Positions 6,621-15,428 are shown, numbered from the stretch's first letter. The stretch: 55,709 bases of DNA from Aromatoleum diolicum (GCF_012910955.1 NZ_WTVQ01000033.1:1-55709); one strand, 5' to 3'. Notes: generated from the sequence alone by a model not told the origin. A program made the numbers and translations.

Positions 6621-9017
6621 TCAGGCGGCGCACGCGGCTTGCGTGCTGCAGGGTCCGGTCGGCTGGGGGACGGTCTCCGGCGCGCCCTGGTAGAGCGTCG
6701 TGCGGCGCCACAGGGGGCGACCGATGCCGGAGGCGATGACGTTCATGCTTGCGGCGTCCATCAGCTGGCCATTGGCGCCGCCGGCAGCGCGGGTGATGGA
6801 TTCGTACATCAGCGTGCCGCCCAGGTCGTTCGCGCCCGCCTGCAGGCACAAGGCGGCGCCGTCCGCTCCCATCTTGACCCACGAGGTCTGGACGTTCGGG
6901 ATCAAGGGGTGCAGCGCGAGGCGCCCCACGGCATGCATCAGGACGGCCTCGCGCAGGGTCGGGCCGGAGCGGCTGCGGCCCTTGTGCCACAGCGGCGATT
7001 CCATGTGGACGAAGGGCAGCGGGACGAACTCGGTGATGCCCCCGGTCTCCAGCTGCAGGGTGCGCAGTTTCAGGAGATGGCGCGCCCAGTGCTGTGGCGT
7101 GTCGAGGTGGCCGAACATGATCGTGGACGTGGTGCGCAGGCCGACCTCGTGGGCCGCGCGAACGACGGCGAGCCATTGCGCGGTGTCGAGCTTGTCAGGG
7201 CACAACTGCGCGCGCACTTCGTCATCCAGCACTTCGGCCGCGGTACCGGGCAGGCTGCCGAGGCCGGCGGCCTGCAGGCGGCGCAGGTAGTCCTTCACCG
7301 GCAGGCCCAGCGTCGTGGCGCCGTGCAGGACTTCGAGCGGCGAGAACGCATGGATGTGCATGTCCGGCACGGCGCTGCGCACCGCGGCGAGGATCTCCAG
7401 GTAGGACTCGCCGGTGTAGTGCGGATGGATGCCACCCTGCAGGCACACCTCGGTCGCCCCGCGGTCGCGCGCCTCTAGCGTGCGGCGGGCAACGTCCTCC
7501 GCCGTGAGGCGGTAGGCGGGACCTCGCAGGGCCTCCGTGTTGCGCCCCTTCGCGAACGCGCAGAAACCGCAGCGGTGCTGGCAGATGTTCGTGTAGTTGA
7601 TGTTGCAGTTGGTGACATAGGACACCGCTTCGCCGCAGGTCTCGCGGCGCAGGCGGTCGGCCGCGCCGATCACCGCATCGAAGTCGGCAGCGCGCGCCGC
7701 GAACAGGCGTGCGATGTCGGTTTCGGCGAGCGTGTCGCCCGCCGCCGCCTGGTCGAGAATGCGCAGGACTTCGGGCGAAGGCTGATCCGCCGCACTGGCG
7801 CCGCGGATCACGGAATGAGGCGGCAGTGGCGCGCCCGAGCCCGCGTGCCAGTCGTCGCTGCGGGCGAAGCCTTCCGCGTCGGTGAGGTGCAGGATCGAAT
7901 GGCGAATGCCCGGATCGGTCCAGCGCGCGGCATCGCGGGCGTGGCGCGGCACCAGAGCCAGCCGTTCGACCAGATGGCGGCCTGCCGCCTCGGTGTCGCG
8001 GCGTAGCGCCGCGATGTGCGGCCACGCCGCTTCCGGATTCACGTGGTCCGGCGTCACCGGCGAGATGCCGCCCCAGTCGTTGATGCCGGCTGCTACCAGC
8101 GGCGCGAGCTCACCGGGGCGCAGGTTCGGCGGGGCCTGGATGGACATCCCGGGGCCGAAGATCAGCCGCGCCATCGCAATCGTCCACAACTGCTCGCCGA
8201 GTTCGGGCTCGGGCGCGCGGGCCATCGCGGTGCGTGGCTTGGCGCGGAAGTTCTGGATGATGATTTCCTGCAGATGACCGTGGATGTCGTGCAGTTCGCG
8301 CAGCGCGAGCAGCGCCTCGATGCGCTCCAGGCGCGTCTCCCCGATGCCGATGAGAATCCCGCTCGTCAGGGCCACCGACTGCTCGCCGGCGTGGCGGATC
8401 GTTGCGAGGCGTGCTTCCGGATGCTTGTCGGGGCTGTTCCAGTGCGGGCCGCCGCGTTCGCACAGGCGGGCCGCGGTGGATTCCAGCATGATCCCTATCG
8501 ACGCGGACACGGGGCGCAGCTTTGCGAGATCGGCGGGCGACAGCGTGCCGGCGTTGATGTGCGGAAGCAGGCCGGTTTCGGCATGGATGCGCAGCGCGAT
8601 GTCGGCGACGTAGTCGATCGTCGTGGCGTGGCCCAGGGCAGCCAGACCTTCGCGTGCCGCGGCGTAGCGCAGTTCGGGCTTTTCGCCCAGGGTGAGCAAG
8701 GCTTCGCGGCACCCCGTGCGTGCGCCCGCACCGGCGATGTCGAGCGCTTCTTCGGGACTCAGATAGGCCTGCTGCGCGTGGCGGGGGGACTGCGCAAACG
8801 TGCAGTAGCCGCATGCGTTACGGCACAGCTGGGTGAGCGGGATGAAGACCTTCCGCGACCAGCCCATGGCGCGCCCGTGACCGGCGAGGGTCAGCGCTTC
8901 GGCCGTCTCCAGCAGGGGGCTGAGTTCGTGCTCGGCGGCCAGTTGCGCGGCCTGCGTTGCGGTGAGTCTCAGTCCCGCACGCGCATCGGCGAGGATTCGG
9001 GTGACGCTGTCAGCCAT
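6621..9017 (-). CDS. cofGH: FO synthase, CofG-CofH fusion (FbiC type)
   Basis: 798 aa bifunctional radical-SAM enzyme that makes 7,8-didemethyl-8-hydroxy-5-deazariboflavin (FO), the chromophore of F420, from tyrosine and the ribityl-diaminouracil intermediate of riboflavin synthesis. The N-terminal CofG half carries CRNACGYC (Cys65, Cys69, Cys72). The C-terminal CofH half, from about residue 430, carries CQHRCGFC (about residue 480) in NYTNICQHRCGFCAF. Each half thus has a complete CX3CX2C [4Fe-4S] motif. Length and domain order match actinobacterial FbiC rather than the separate archaeal CofG and CofH. The start at 9017 has an ACGGAG site and overlaps the end of cofC by 49 bp, indicating translational coupling. 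Confidence 0.96.
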   Translation of the reverse strand: MADSVTRILADARAGLRLTATQAAQLAAEHELSPLLETAEALTLAGHGRAMGWSRKVFIPLTQLCRNACGYCTFAQSPRHAQQAYLSPEEALDIAGAGARTGCREALLTLGEKPELRYAAAREGLAALGHATTIDYVADIALRIHAETGLLPHINAGTLSPADLAKLRPVSASIGIMLESTAARLCERGGPHWNSPDKHPEARLATIRHAGEQSVALTSGILIGIGETRLERIEALLALRELHDIHGHLQEIIIQNFRAKPRTAMARAPEPELGEQLWTIAMARLIFGPGMSIQAPPNLRPGELAPLVAAGINDWGGISPVTPDHVNPEAAWPHIAALRRDTEAAGRHLVERLALVPRHARDAARWTDPGIRHSILHLTDAEGFARSDDWHAGSGAPLPPHSVIRGASAADQPSPEVLRILDQAAAGDTLAETDIARLFAARAADFDAVIGAADRLRRETCGEAVSYVTNCNINYTNICQHRCGFCAFAKGRNTEALRGPAYRLTAEDVARRTLEARDRGATEVCLQGGIHPHYTGESYLEILAAVRSAVPDMHIHAFSPLEVLHGATTLGLPVKDYLRRLQAAGLGSLPGTAAEVLDDEVRAQLCPDKLDTAQWLAVVRAAHEVGLRTTSTIMFGHLDTPQHWARHLLKLRTLQLETGGITEFVPLPFVHMESPLWHKGRSRSGPTLREAVLMHAVGRLALHPLIPNVQTSWVKMGADGAALCLQAGANDLGGTLMYESITRAAGGANGQLMDAASMNVIASGIGRPLWRRTTLYQGAPETVPQPTGPCSTQAACAA

Positions 9018-9652
9018 GTCGGGTGGCTCCGTTCGAAGGGGGTGAGGGCCGGCGCACGGCGAGTGCTCCGGGGCAGGTCGTACCAGCTCAATTGCTTGAG
9101 GTCGTGGGGTTCGTCGATGTCCATCGCCAGCCCCGGCCGGTCCACGACGGACGGCACCAGGCCGCAACGCACGGCCTCCGCAAGGTGTGCCGGAAAGCTC
9201 CCGACGCCGAAGTGAAAGCTGAAATCGCTGCCGGTCTTGAGGAAAATGGCATTGGTGCCGCGGCGGTAACGGTCGGGAGCAATGCCGAGCCCCGTGCAGC
9301 GGCCGAGCGCGATCAGGGCTTCCACGTCCGTGCAGGCGAGCAGCGGCAGGTCGGCGTGCAGCACCAGCAGTTCGCTTGCGCCGCGCTTCGCGAGTGTCCG
9401 GGTGCCGGTTGCCAACGAGGCGTTCAGGCCTTCGCCGGGATCGGGCAGGATCAAGATGTCGCGTGCGGTGATTCCGCTCGCGGGCGTGACGAGCGCGATG
9501 CCGTCGATCTGCGGAATGTTTTCCAGCGTGCGTAGCACGCGGTCGAGCATCGCGCCGATCAACCGTCTGCGTTCCGCCGGCGAAAGCACGCCGGCGAGCC
9601 GGCCCTTGCCGTGGGCCGGATCCTTCAGCGGGATGAGTGCCCAGCAGGTCAT
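8969..9652 (-). CDS. cofC: CofC, phospholactate/phosphoenolpyruvate/3-phosphoglycerate guanylyltransferase
   Basis: 227 aa nucleotidyltransferase of the MobA-like fold. It couples GTP to a three-carbon phosphoacid to form the activated side-chain precursor used by CofD. Visible motifs are the N-terminal WALIPLKDPAHGKGRLAGVLSPAERR, with its Lys/Arg-rich GTP-binding loop, the LLVLHADLPLL metal-binding Asp, and DIDEPHDL near the C-terminus. The ATG at 9652 overlaps the cofD stop in an ATGA junction, and the last 49 bp overlap cofGH. Which phosphoacid is used (2-phospholactate, PEP or 3-phosphoglycerate) cannot be read off by eye; it decides which F420 variant is made. Confidence 0.94.
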   Translation of the reverse strand: MTCWALIPLKDPAHGKGRLAGVLSPAERRRLIGAMLDRVLRTLENIPQIDGIALVTPASGITARDILILPDPGEGLNASLATGTRTLAKRGASELLVLHADLPLLACTDVEALIALGRCTGLGIAPDRYRRGTNAIFLKTGSDFSFHFGVGSFPAHLAEAVRCGLVPSVVDRPGLAMDIDEPHDLKQLSWYDLPRSTRRAPALTPFERSHPTWLTASPESSPMRVRD

Positions 9653-10599
9653 GCGATCATCTCCGCGCGCAGGCGCTCGGCGAAGGCGAGGCTCGCGCGT
9701 GCGACGCGCTCGCGGTCGTCGATGTCCTTCATCAGGGTATCGGCCAGGCACACCGGGATGTCGATCTGGTCCGCGAGGGCGGCGTCGCGTTCATCGAGGA
9801 CGAAGCCGTCGATGAGGTCGCCGTAGTGGCGGGCGATCTCGGGGGCGCAGACCGGCAACCCGAGTTCCGCCATGATCTTCGCCGTCGGCCCTTTCACGGC
9901 CGCGCCGTTGATGAGCGGTGATACGGCGATCACCGGCGCTTCCGCGTCACGCAGCGCTTGCCGCAGCCCCGGTACCGCGAGCATGGGCGCGATGCTGAGG
10001 TAGGGGTTCGACGGGCAGATGAGGATGGCCGCCGCGCTGCGGATCGCCGCAACCGCGGAGTGGACCGGTTCGGCCCGTGCGGCACCGTCATAGCGCAGCC
10101 CGGAGACGACCGGCGCGCATTGCCGCCGGACGAAGTAGTCCTGGAAGTCGAGCCGGCCCTCCGTGGTGTCCACGCGCGTGCGCACTGGGGCGTCGGTCAT
10201 GGGCAGAACCTCGGCGCGGATGCCGAGCCGGTGCGCGCAGTCGGCGACGATGGAGCTCAGTTTTTGTCCGCTGTCGAGCCGTCGCGTGCGCTCGATGTGC
10301 ATCGCGAGGTCGGCGTCGCCGAGGCGGAACCATGTCTCGCCGCCCAGGCTCGCCAGCGCCTGCATGAACTGCCACGTTTCGTTGCGACGGCCCCATCCCG
10401 TCTCGGGATTGGCGAGTCCGCACAGGGTGTATAGCACGGTGTCGATGTCGGGCGAGATGTGCAGGCCCAGGTGGCGGAAGTCGTCGCCGGTGTTCACGAC
10501 GACGGTCAGCGTGTCCTGCGGCAAGACGCGCATCAGGCCGTCGGCGAGCTTGGCGCCCCCGACGCCGCCGGAAAGGGCGACGATCCGTCTCGCGCTCAT
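9649..10599 (-). CDS. cofD: CofD, 2-phospho-L-lactate transferase family
   Basis: 316 aa. CofD transfers the phospho-acyl moiety from the GDP-activated precursor made by CofC to FO, giving F420-0 or its dehydro or 3-phosphoglyceryl analogue. The N-terminal phosphate-binding loop LSGGVGGAK (residues 9-17) and VVVNTGDDFRHLGLHISPDIDTVLYTL are the defining signatures; CPSNPYLSI and SPLINGAAVKGP occur later in family order. The start at 10599 overlaps the cofE stop in an ATGA junction, and the stop overlaps cofC in the same way. CofE, CofD and CofC are therefore translationally coupled. Confidence 0.96.
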   Translation of the reverse strand: MSARRIVALSGGVGGAKLADGLMRVLPQDTLTVVVNTGDDFRHLGLHISPDIDTVLYTLCGLANPETGWGRRNETWQFMQALASLGGETWFRLGDADLAMHIERTRRLDSGQKLSSIVADCAHRLGIRAEVLPMTDAPVRTRVDTTEGRLDFQDYFVRRQCAPVVSGLRYDGAARAEPVHSAVAAIRSAAAILICPSNPYLSIAPMLAVPGLRQALRDAEAPVIAVSPLINGAAVKGPTAKIMAELGLPVCAPEIARHYGDLIDGFVLDERDAALADQIDIPVCLADTLMKDIDDRERVARASLAFAERLRAEMIA

Positions 10600-11363
10600 C
10601 GGAACAGGTCCTCCGCAATCGGGCGCACCAGCGCCTGGGCATTCACTTCCGGCGCGTCGTGGCGAGCGCCGCGCACCAGCGCCACCGGCGTGCCTTCCGC
10701 GCCTTCGCCCATCACCAGCGCCGCACCGGCCGCGAGTCCATCTGCCCAGGCGACCTGTGTCACTTCGAGGCGGCGCCCGTACAGGTCGGTCTCGCCGCGG
10801 CGATCGATCAGGGCCGGCAGGCCGGCCGCCCCCAGCGCGATATTGATGACACCGTTGCGCCACGGACGACCGAAGCTGTCGCTCACGATCACTCCGGGCG
10901 CGACGCCAGTCAGCGTGCGCAGGCCGGCGCGCAGCCGGGCCGCGGAGGTGTCGGGGTCGACGGGCAGCAGAAGCGCGCGTTCGGCGCCGTCGCGGCTGTC
11001 GACATTCGAGCGGTCGATGCCCGCATTCGCCATCACGTAACCCAGACGGTGGCGCACGATCAGCACGTGCGGCACCGCGCGGAGCACCTCGTTCGACTCG
11101 GAAAGTACCAGCTCCACGAGCCGCGCGTCCTTGCGGGTGATGGCCGCGAGTTCGAGCGCGCGGGCGGACGGCGTCACCGTGCGCAAGTCGATGAAGCGCC
11201 CCTCGCTTTTCGACACGATCTTCTGCGCGACCACCAGCGCGTCGCCTTCAGTCAGCGTGCTGCCGGACTGCGCGAGCGCCGCAGCGATGAGCGCAGGCAG
11301 GTCGTCGCCGGGGGCGACGGCGGGGATTCCCGCAACGGCCGTGAAGGAGAGCGCCTGGGCCAT
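10596..11363 (-). CDS. cofE: CofE, coenzyme F420-0:L-glutamate ligase
   Basis: 255 aa GTP-dependent ligase that adds gamma-linked glutamates to F420-0. Signatures are EGDALVVAQKIVSKSEGR (residues about 40-57), NAGIDRSNVD, LLPVDPDTSAARLRAGL, VIVSDSFGRPWRNGVINIALGAAGLPAL and DLYGRRLEVTQVAWAD. It is a single-domain, archaeal-length CofE. It lacks the C-terminal nitroreductase-like domain that mycobacterial FbiB uses to reduce dehydro-F420-0. The start at 11363 lies 8 bp after npdG; the stop overlaps cofD (ATGA). Confidence 0.96.
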   Translation of the reverse strand: MAQALSFTAVAGIPAVAPGDDLPALIAAALAQSGSTLTEGDALVVAQKIVSKSEGRFIDLRTVTPSARALELAAITRKDARLVELVLSESNEVLRAVPHVLIVRHRLGYVMANAGIDRSNVDSRDGAERALLLPVDPDTSAARLRAGLRTLTGVAPGVIVSDSFGRPWRNGVINIALGAAGLPALIDRRGETDLYGRRLEVTQVAWADGLAAGAALVMGEGAEGTPVALVRGARHDAPEVNAQALVRPIAEDLFR

Positions 11364-11371
11364 GATGAAAC

Positions 11372-12049
11372 CTAGTCGGCGCAGGCGGCGAGCGTGCCGG
11401 TGATGCGGACCCCGGCGCCGTCGACCGCGTAGGTCTTGTTCATGAAGATCAGGATCGAGGTCAGCGCCTCGGCGGCCGCCGAATTCGCCAGCGCGCCCGC
11501 GTGCAGGCCGCGCAGGCCGGCAGCTTCGGCCAGCCCAACGACCTCGGCGCGCGCGGCCTTGTCGTCGCCGAACACCAGCACGTCGCACTCGACCTCCTCA
11601 TCGGTCGCCAGCTTGTGCGCGGCGACGTTATGGAAGGCCGAGACGAGGCGCACGTCGCCGCCGAGCAATGCCTGGGCACGCAACGCCGCGCAGCCCTCGG
11701 GCGGCAGTTGCACGCGCATGACCTTGGGCGGAACCAGCGGCACAGTGGTGTCGACGACGATCTTGCCGGCGACGACCGGGCGTATTTCCTCGAGCATCGC
11801 CGCCTGCGACGCGAAGGGCACGGTGACGACGACGATATCGGCCAGCTCCGCGGCTTCGCGGTTCGTGCCGGCGGCGACCTCACGTCCGGTCTCGGCGGCC
11901 ATGGCTGCGGCCGCTTCCCGTGCCTTGCCGGCGTCGCGCGAGCCGATTACGACGCGCAGCCCGGCCTTCACCCAGCGCCGCGCCAGCGCCGCGCCGAGGT
12001 GGCCCGTGCCACCGATCACCCCAATGGTCCTGCGTGTTCCGTCCGTCAT
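11372..12049 (-). CDS. npdG: F420H2:NADP+ oxidoreductase (NADPH-dependent F420 reductase)
   Basis: 225 aa Rossmann protein of the Fno/NpdG family, which moves hydride between NADPH and F420. Motifs are IGVIGGTGHLGAALARRWVKAG (residues 8-29), IGSRD with the Arg that selects NADP, ADIVVVTVPF, VDTTVPLVPP and the C-terminal NSAAAEALTSILIFMNKTY. It is the first gene of the npdG-cofE-cofD-cofC-cofGH-coxG operon, so the cell makes F420 and its reductant system from one transcript. The divergent operon begins 213 bp away with acyl-CoA dehydrogenases and an LLM-class enzyme that could consume the reduced cofactor. Confidence 0.94.
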   Translation of the reverse strand: MTDGTRRTIGVIGGTGHLGAALARRWVKAGLRVVIGSRDAGKAREAAAAMAAETGREVAAGTNREAAELADIVVVTVPFASQAAMLEEIRPVVAGKIVVDTTVPLVPPKVMRVQLPPEGCAALRAQALLGGDVRLVSAFHNVAAHKLATDEEVECDVLVFGDDKAARAEVVGLAEAAGLRGLHAGALANSAAAEALTSILIFMNKTYAVDGAGVRITGTLAACAD

Positions 12050-12180
12050 GTTCGATGCCCCTGGTTAGCTTGGGGTCAAAGCTATCAGCGGCACCACGGC
12101 GGGGTCATCGTTCTTTTGCACTACCCGGCCGGGGGGCGTAGGTTCATTTCCGGCCATCGCCTCGATCCGTGGGTCGGGTA

Positions 12181-12192
12181 GTCCCATTGGAT
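12181..12192. promoter_or_regulatory. Degenerate GTCC-N4-GGA site before the acyl-CoA dehydrogenase operon
   Basis: GTCCCATTGGAT lies 70 nt before the start at 12263, in the 213-bp region divergent to npdG. It matches the dyad at 3429 (read on the other strand, GTCCCATCGGAC) at 10 of 12 positions and keeps the same distance to its gene. It could serve both the F420 and the dehydrogenase operons. Confidence 0.3.
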
Positions 12193-12262
12193 GATGTGCC
12201 GGCGACGGGCGGTCGCGAGAATGCCCCTACCAAAATCCACGGGGCAACTCACTGGACTGCCA

Positions 12263-13378
12263 ATGCAAAACGTATTGCTGCTTTCCGACGAGCAATCGGC
12301 GCTGCAGGAAACTGCCGCGGCATTCCTCGCGGAATTCGCCAATGCCCGCAAGCCGCGGGACGAAGATGCCGCACTGTGGCAGCGGATCGCCGAACTGGGC
12401 TGGCCTGCCGTGCAGGTGCCGGAAGCGCTCGGCGGACTGGGCATGGGGCCGGTCGAACTGGCCCTGCTGATGGAAGAGATGGGGGGGCGGCTGACCCGAA
12501 GCCCCTTCTTCGCATCCGTCGTGCTGGCCCAGACGGCGCTGATCGAGACTGCGGACGCCGCCGCGCAGGAACGCCATCTGCCCGCGCTGGCGGCAGGCGA
12601 GGCGAGCGCGACGCTCATTCTCGCACCAGGCTGCGAGTGGTCGCGGGACGCACTCTCCGTTGGCTGTCGTCGCGACGAGGATGGCTGGGTCTTGAGCGGC
12701 GAGGCGTTCCAGGTGATCGACGACGGCAGCTGCGACGTGGCCTTCGTCGCCGCCCGCCACGCCGACGGGGTCGCGCTGTTCCATGTGCCGGCGGATGCGC
12801 CGGGCGTGGAGCGCGTGGCGCTCGACGTGTGGGATCTCACCCGGCCGCAGATGACGTGGCGCTTCCGCGACCTGCGCTTGCCGCCCGACGCCCGCGTCGA
12901 TGACCCGCAGCGGCTGGATGCCGGCCTCGCGCGTACCGTCGCGCACGCCGCGCTGCAACTGGCGGCGGAGCAGGTGGGCGGCGCCGCGGCCTGCCTCGAA
13001 ATGACAGTCGCCTACACCCGCGAGCGGATGCAGTTCGGTAAACCGGTGGCGAGTTTCCAGGCCGTGAAGCACCGCTGCGCCGAGATGATGTTGCGGCTCG
13101 AAACCGCACGCTCGGCGGTGCGGGGCGTGGCCGCAATCGCGGCGGGGCTCGTGGATGCCGATGAACTCGCCCGCGAAGTCGCGGTGGCGCGGGTGCTCGC
13201 GAACGACGCCTACCGCTACTGCGCCCAGGAAGCGGTGCAGCTCCATGGCGGCGTCGGCTTCACCTGGGAGTACGACCCCCAGCTGCATTTCAAGCGCGCG
13301 CAGTGGGGCAGCCAATGGTTCGGCACGGCTGCGCGCTGGCGCGAGCGCGTCGCCACCCATCTTCTGGACTTTGCTTGA
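12263..13378 (+). CDS. Acyl-CoA dehydrogenase, subunit A of a likely heteromer
   Basis: 371 aa FAD enzyme for alpha,beta-dehydrogenation of an acyl-CoA, passing electrons to ETF. The N-terminal helical domain begins LLSDEQSALQETAAAFL; the C-terminal domain has AYTRERMQFGKPVASFQAVKHRCAEM and EAVQLHGGVGFTWEYDPQLHFKRAQ, which is typical of the short FadE proteins that work in pairs. The next gene is a second acyl-CoA dehydrogenase after a 1-bp gap. In steroid-degrading actinobacteria such adjacent pairs form alpha2-beta2 enzymes for substrates with bulky rings. An upstream ATG at 12191 adds non-homologous residues, so I start at 12263 although its ribosome site is weak. Confidence 0.9.
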   Translation: MQNVLLLSDEQSALQETAAAFLAEFANARKPRDEDAALWQRIAELGWPAVQVPEALGGLGMGPVELALLMEEMGGRLTRSPFFASVVLAQTALIETADAAAQERHLPALAAGEASATLILAPGCEWSRDALSVGCRRDEDGWVLSGEAFQVIDDGSCDVAFVAARHADGVALFHVPADAPGVERVALDVWDLTRPQMTWRFRDLRLPPDARVDDPQRLDAGLARTVAHAALQLAAEQVGGAAACLEMTVAYTRERMQFGKPVASFQAVKHRCAEMMLRLETARSAVRGVAAIAAGLVDADELAREVAVARVLANDAYRYCAQEAVQLHGGVGFTWEYDPQLHFKRAQWGSQWFGTAARWRERVATHLLDFA

Positions 13379-13379
13379 T

Positions 13380-14534
13380 ATGGATCCGATGACCGAAACC
13401 TGTTTTCGCGCCGACGTGGCCGGGTGGCTCGCGCGCGAGCTCAAGGGCGAATTCGCCTGCCTGCGCCATCGCGGCGGTCCCGGCGACGAAGAGGCTTTCC
13501 CGGCGCTGCGCAAGGCGTGGGAGCGCAAGCTCGCCGAGGGCGGCTGGGTCGGCCTGTGGTGGCCGCAGGCGCACGGCGGTCGCGCTTTGCCGCTCGACCT
13601 GCAATTGGCGTTCCACGAGGAATACGTGCGCGCCGGCGGCCCCGGCCGCATGGGGCACATCGGCGAGACGCTGTTGGCGCCGACGCTTATCGAACTCGGC
13701 ACACCGGAACAGCAGCAGCGCTTCCTGCCCGGCATCCGCGAGGGGCGGGAGTTCTGGTGCCAGGGCTATTCCGAGCCCGGCGCGGGCTCCGACCTCGCCG
13801 CGATCACGACCCGCTGCTGGCAGGACGGCGAGGTGTGGCGGGTGCAGGGCCAGAAGGTGTGGACCTCGCTCGCGCACGAATCCGACTGGATCTTCGTGCT
13901 CGCCCGCAGCACGCCGGGTTCAGTCGGCCGGGAGGGGCTCACCTTCCTGCTGATGCCGTTGGCGCAGCCGGGTATCGAGATCCAGCCCATCCGCCAGATG
14001 ACGGGCGAGGCCGAGTTCAATGCGGTGTTCTTCGACGGCGCCGCAACCGATGCCGGTTGCATCGTCGGCAAGCCGGGCGAGGGCTGGCGCGTGGCGATGG
14101 CGCTGCTCGGCTTCGAGCGCGGCGCGTCCACGCTCGGCCAGCAGATGCACTTCGTGCACGAAATGCAGTTGATCGTCGATGCCGCGCTGGTCACCGGCGC
14201 GGCGCGCGATCCCGCCCTCCGCGAGCGCATCGCCGACGCGTGGATCGGCCTGCGCGCCCTGCGGCACAACGCGCTGCGCATGCTGGCCGGCAAGCCCGGC
14301 GGCGTGGGCCCCGAATCGCTGATGTACAAGTACGTGTGGTCCAACTGGCACCGCAGCCTCGGTCAGCTCGCGATGGACGTCCTCGGCCCGGCCGGCGACA
14401 TCCGTTCCGACGACCCGACGATCCGGCGCCTGCAGCAGGTGTTCTTCTTCTCGCGCGCCGACACGATCTACGCGGGCACCAATGAAATCCAGCTCAACAT
14501 CATCGCCGAGCGCGCGCTCGGGATGCCGCGCTGA
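13380..14534 (+). CDS. Acyl-CoA dehydrogenase, subunit B of a likely heteromer
   Basis: 384 aa. Family signatures include GYSEPGAGSDLA, KVWTSLAHESDWIFVLARS, and the C-terminal SRADTIYAGTNEIQLNIIAERALG. In medium-chain dehydrogenases the last motif reads IYEGT and its Glu is the catalytic base; here it is IYAGT, so this subunit lacks a base at that position. The base may come from elsewhere in the subunit or from the partner encoded 1 bp upstream, as in FadE26-FadE27-type heterotetramers. Start at 13380, with Met at 13389 as an alternative. Confidence 0.9.
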   Translation: MDPMTETCFRADVAGWLARELKGEFACLRHRGGPGDEEAFPALRKAWERKLAEGGWVGLWWPQAHGGRALPLDLQLAFHEEYVRAGGPGRMGHIGETLLAPTLIELGTPEQQQRFLPGIREGREFWCQGYSEPGAGSDLAAITTRCWQDGEVWRVQGQKVWTSLAHESDWIFVLARSTPGSVGREGLTFLLMPLAQPGIEIQPIRQMTGEAEFNAVFFDGAATDAGCIVGKPGEGWRVAMALLGFERGASTLGQQMHFVHEMQLIVDAALVTGAARDPALRERIADAWIGLRALRHNALRMLAGKPGGVGPESLMYKYVWSNWHRSLGQLAMDVLGPAGDIRSDDPTIRRLQQVFFFSRADTIYAGTNEIQLNIIAERALGMPR

Positions 14535-14558
14535 CGCGCACGAAAAAGGAAATCTCCC

Positions 14559-15428
14559 ATGCGCTTTGTCCTGCAACTCGGCTTCAGCAACTACCGCAAC
14601 TACACGGCGATCGCGCGCGCGGCGGAGGAAAGCGGCTGGACCTGGCTGTCGATGCCCGACAGCCTGTTCTTTCCGCAGCGCACCGAATCCGAATATCCGT
14701 ACGCCGAAACCGACGCGATCCGCCAATACCTGGAGCATTCGGACTTCATCGAGCCCTTCGTTGCGATGTCCACGATGGCCGCCGTGACGACCCGCCTGCG
14801 CTTCTATCCGGGCGTACTCAAGGTGCCGGTGCGCCAGCCGCTGATCCTCGCGAAGATGCTGAGCTCGCTCGCGGTCATGACGAACGGCCGCATCGCCCTC
14901 GGCGCCGGTCTCAGTCCGTGGAAGGAGGATTTCCAGTACAACGGCGCGAACTTCGAAAAGCGCGGCGAGCTGATGGACGAGTGTATCGAGGTCCTGCGCG
15001 GCGCGATGGCGGGCGAGTTCTTCGAATTCCATGGCCGGCACTACGACTTCGGCCCCCTGCGCATGCGTCCGGTGCCGCCGCAGCCGGTTCCCATCCTCGT
15101 CGGCGGGCACAGCAAGCCCGCGCTGCGGCGTGCCGCACGGGTCGGGGACGGCTGGGTGTCGGCCAACACCGATCTGCCGACGCTGAAGGACATGATCGGC
15201 ACGATCAACGGCTTCCGCGAGGAGTTCGGCACTACCGCGCACGAGTTCCAGTTCCACGGCATCGATTTCAGCGCGCGCACGGTCGACGATTTCCGCCACC
15301 TGGCCGAGATCGGCGTCACCGATGCCGGCGTGCTGCCCTGGGATACCCGCAGCGACCCGATGGACGTGCAGGGCCAGATCGACGCGATCCGCCGGTTCGG
15401 CGACGAGGTCATCGCGAAGATGGGCTGA
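14559..15428 (+). CDS. LLM-class flavin/F420-dependent oxidoreductase
   Basis: 289 aa luciferase-like TIM barrel. The sequence begins MRFVLQLGFSNYRNYTAIARAAEESGWTWLSMPDS and contains GRIALGAGLSPWKEDFQYNGANFEKRGELMDE and PVPILVGGHSKPALRRAARVGDGW, the hallmarks of the family that includes F420-dependent reductases and dehydrogenases. FMN-dependent monooxygenases share the fold, and sequence alone does not separate them safely. Its operon is divergent from the F420 biosynthesis operon, which favours F420. A good AAGGAAA site precedes the start. A likely role is redox of a cyclic ketone, alcohol or enoyl-CoA in the same pathway as the two upstream dehydrogenases. Confidence 0.85.
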   Translation: MRFVLQLGFSNYRNYTAIARAAEESGWTWLSMPDSLFFPQRTESEYPYAETDAIRQYLEHSDFIEPFVAMSTMAAVTTRLRFYPGVLKVPVRQPLILAKMLSSLAVMTNGRIALGAGLSPWKEDFQYNGANFEKRGELMDECIEVLRGAMAGEFFEFHGRHYDFGPLRMRPVPPQPVPILVGGHSKPALRRAARVGDGWVSANTDLPTLKDMIGTINGFREEFGTTAHEFQFHGIDFSARTVDDFRHLAEIGVTDAGVLPWDTRSDPMDVQGQIDAIRRFGDEVIAKMG

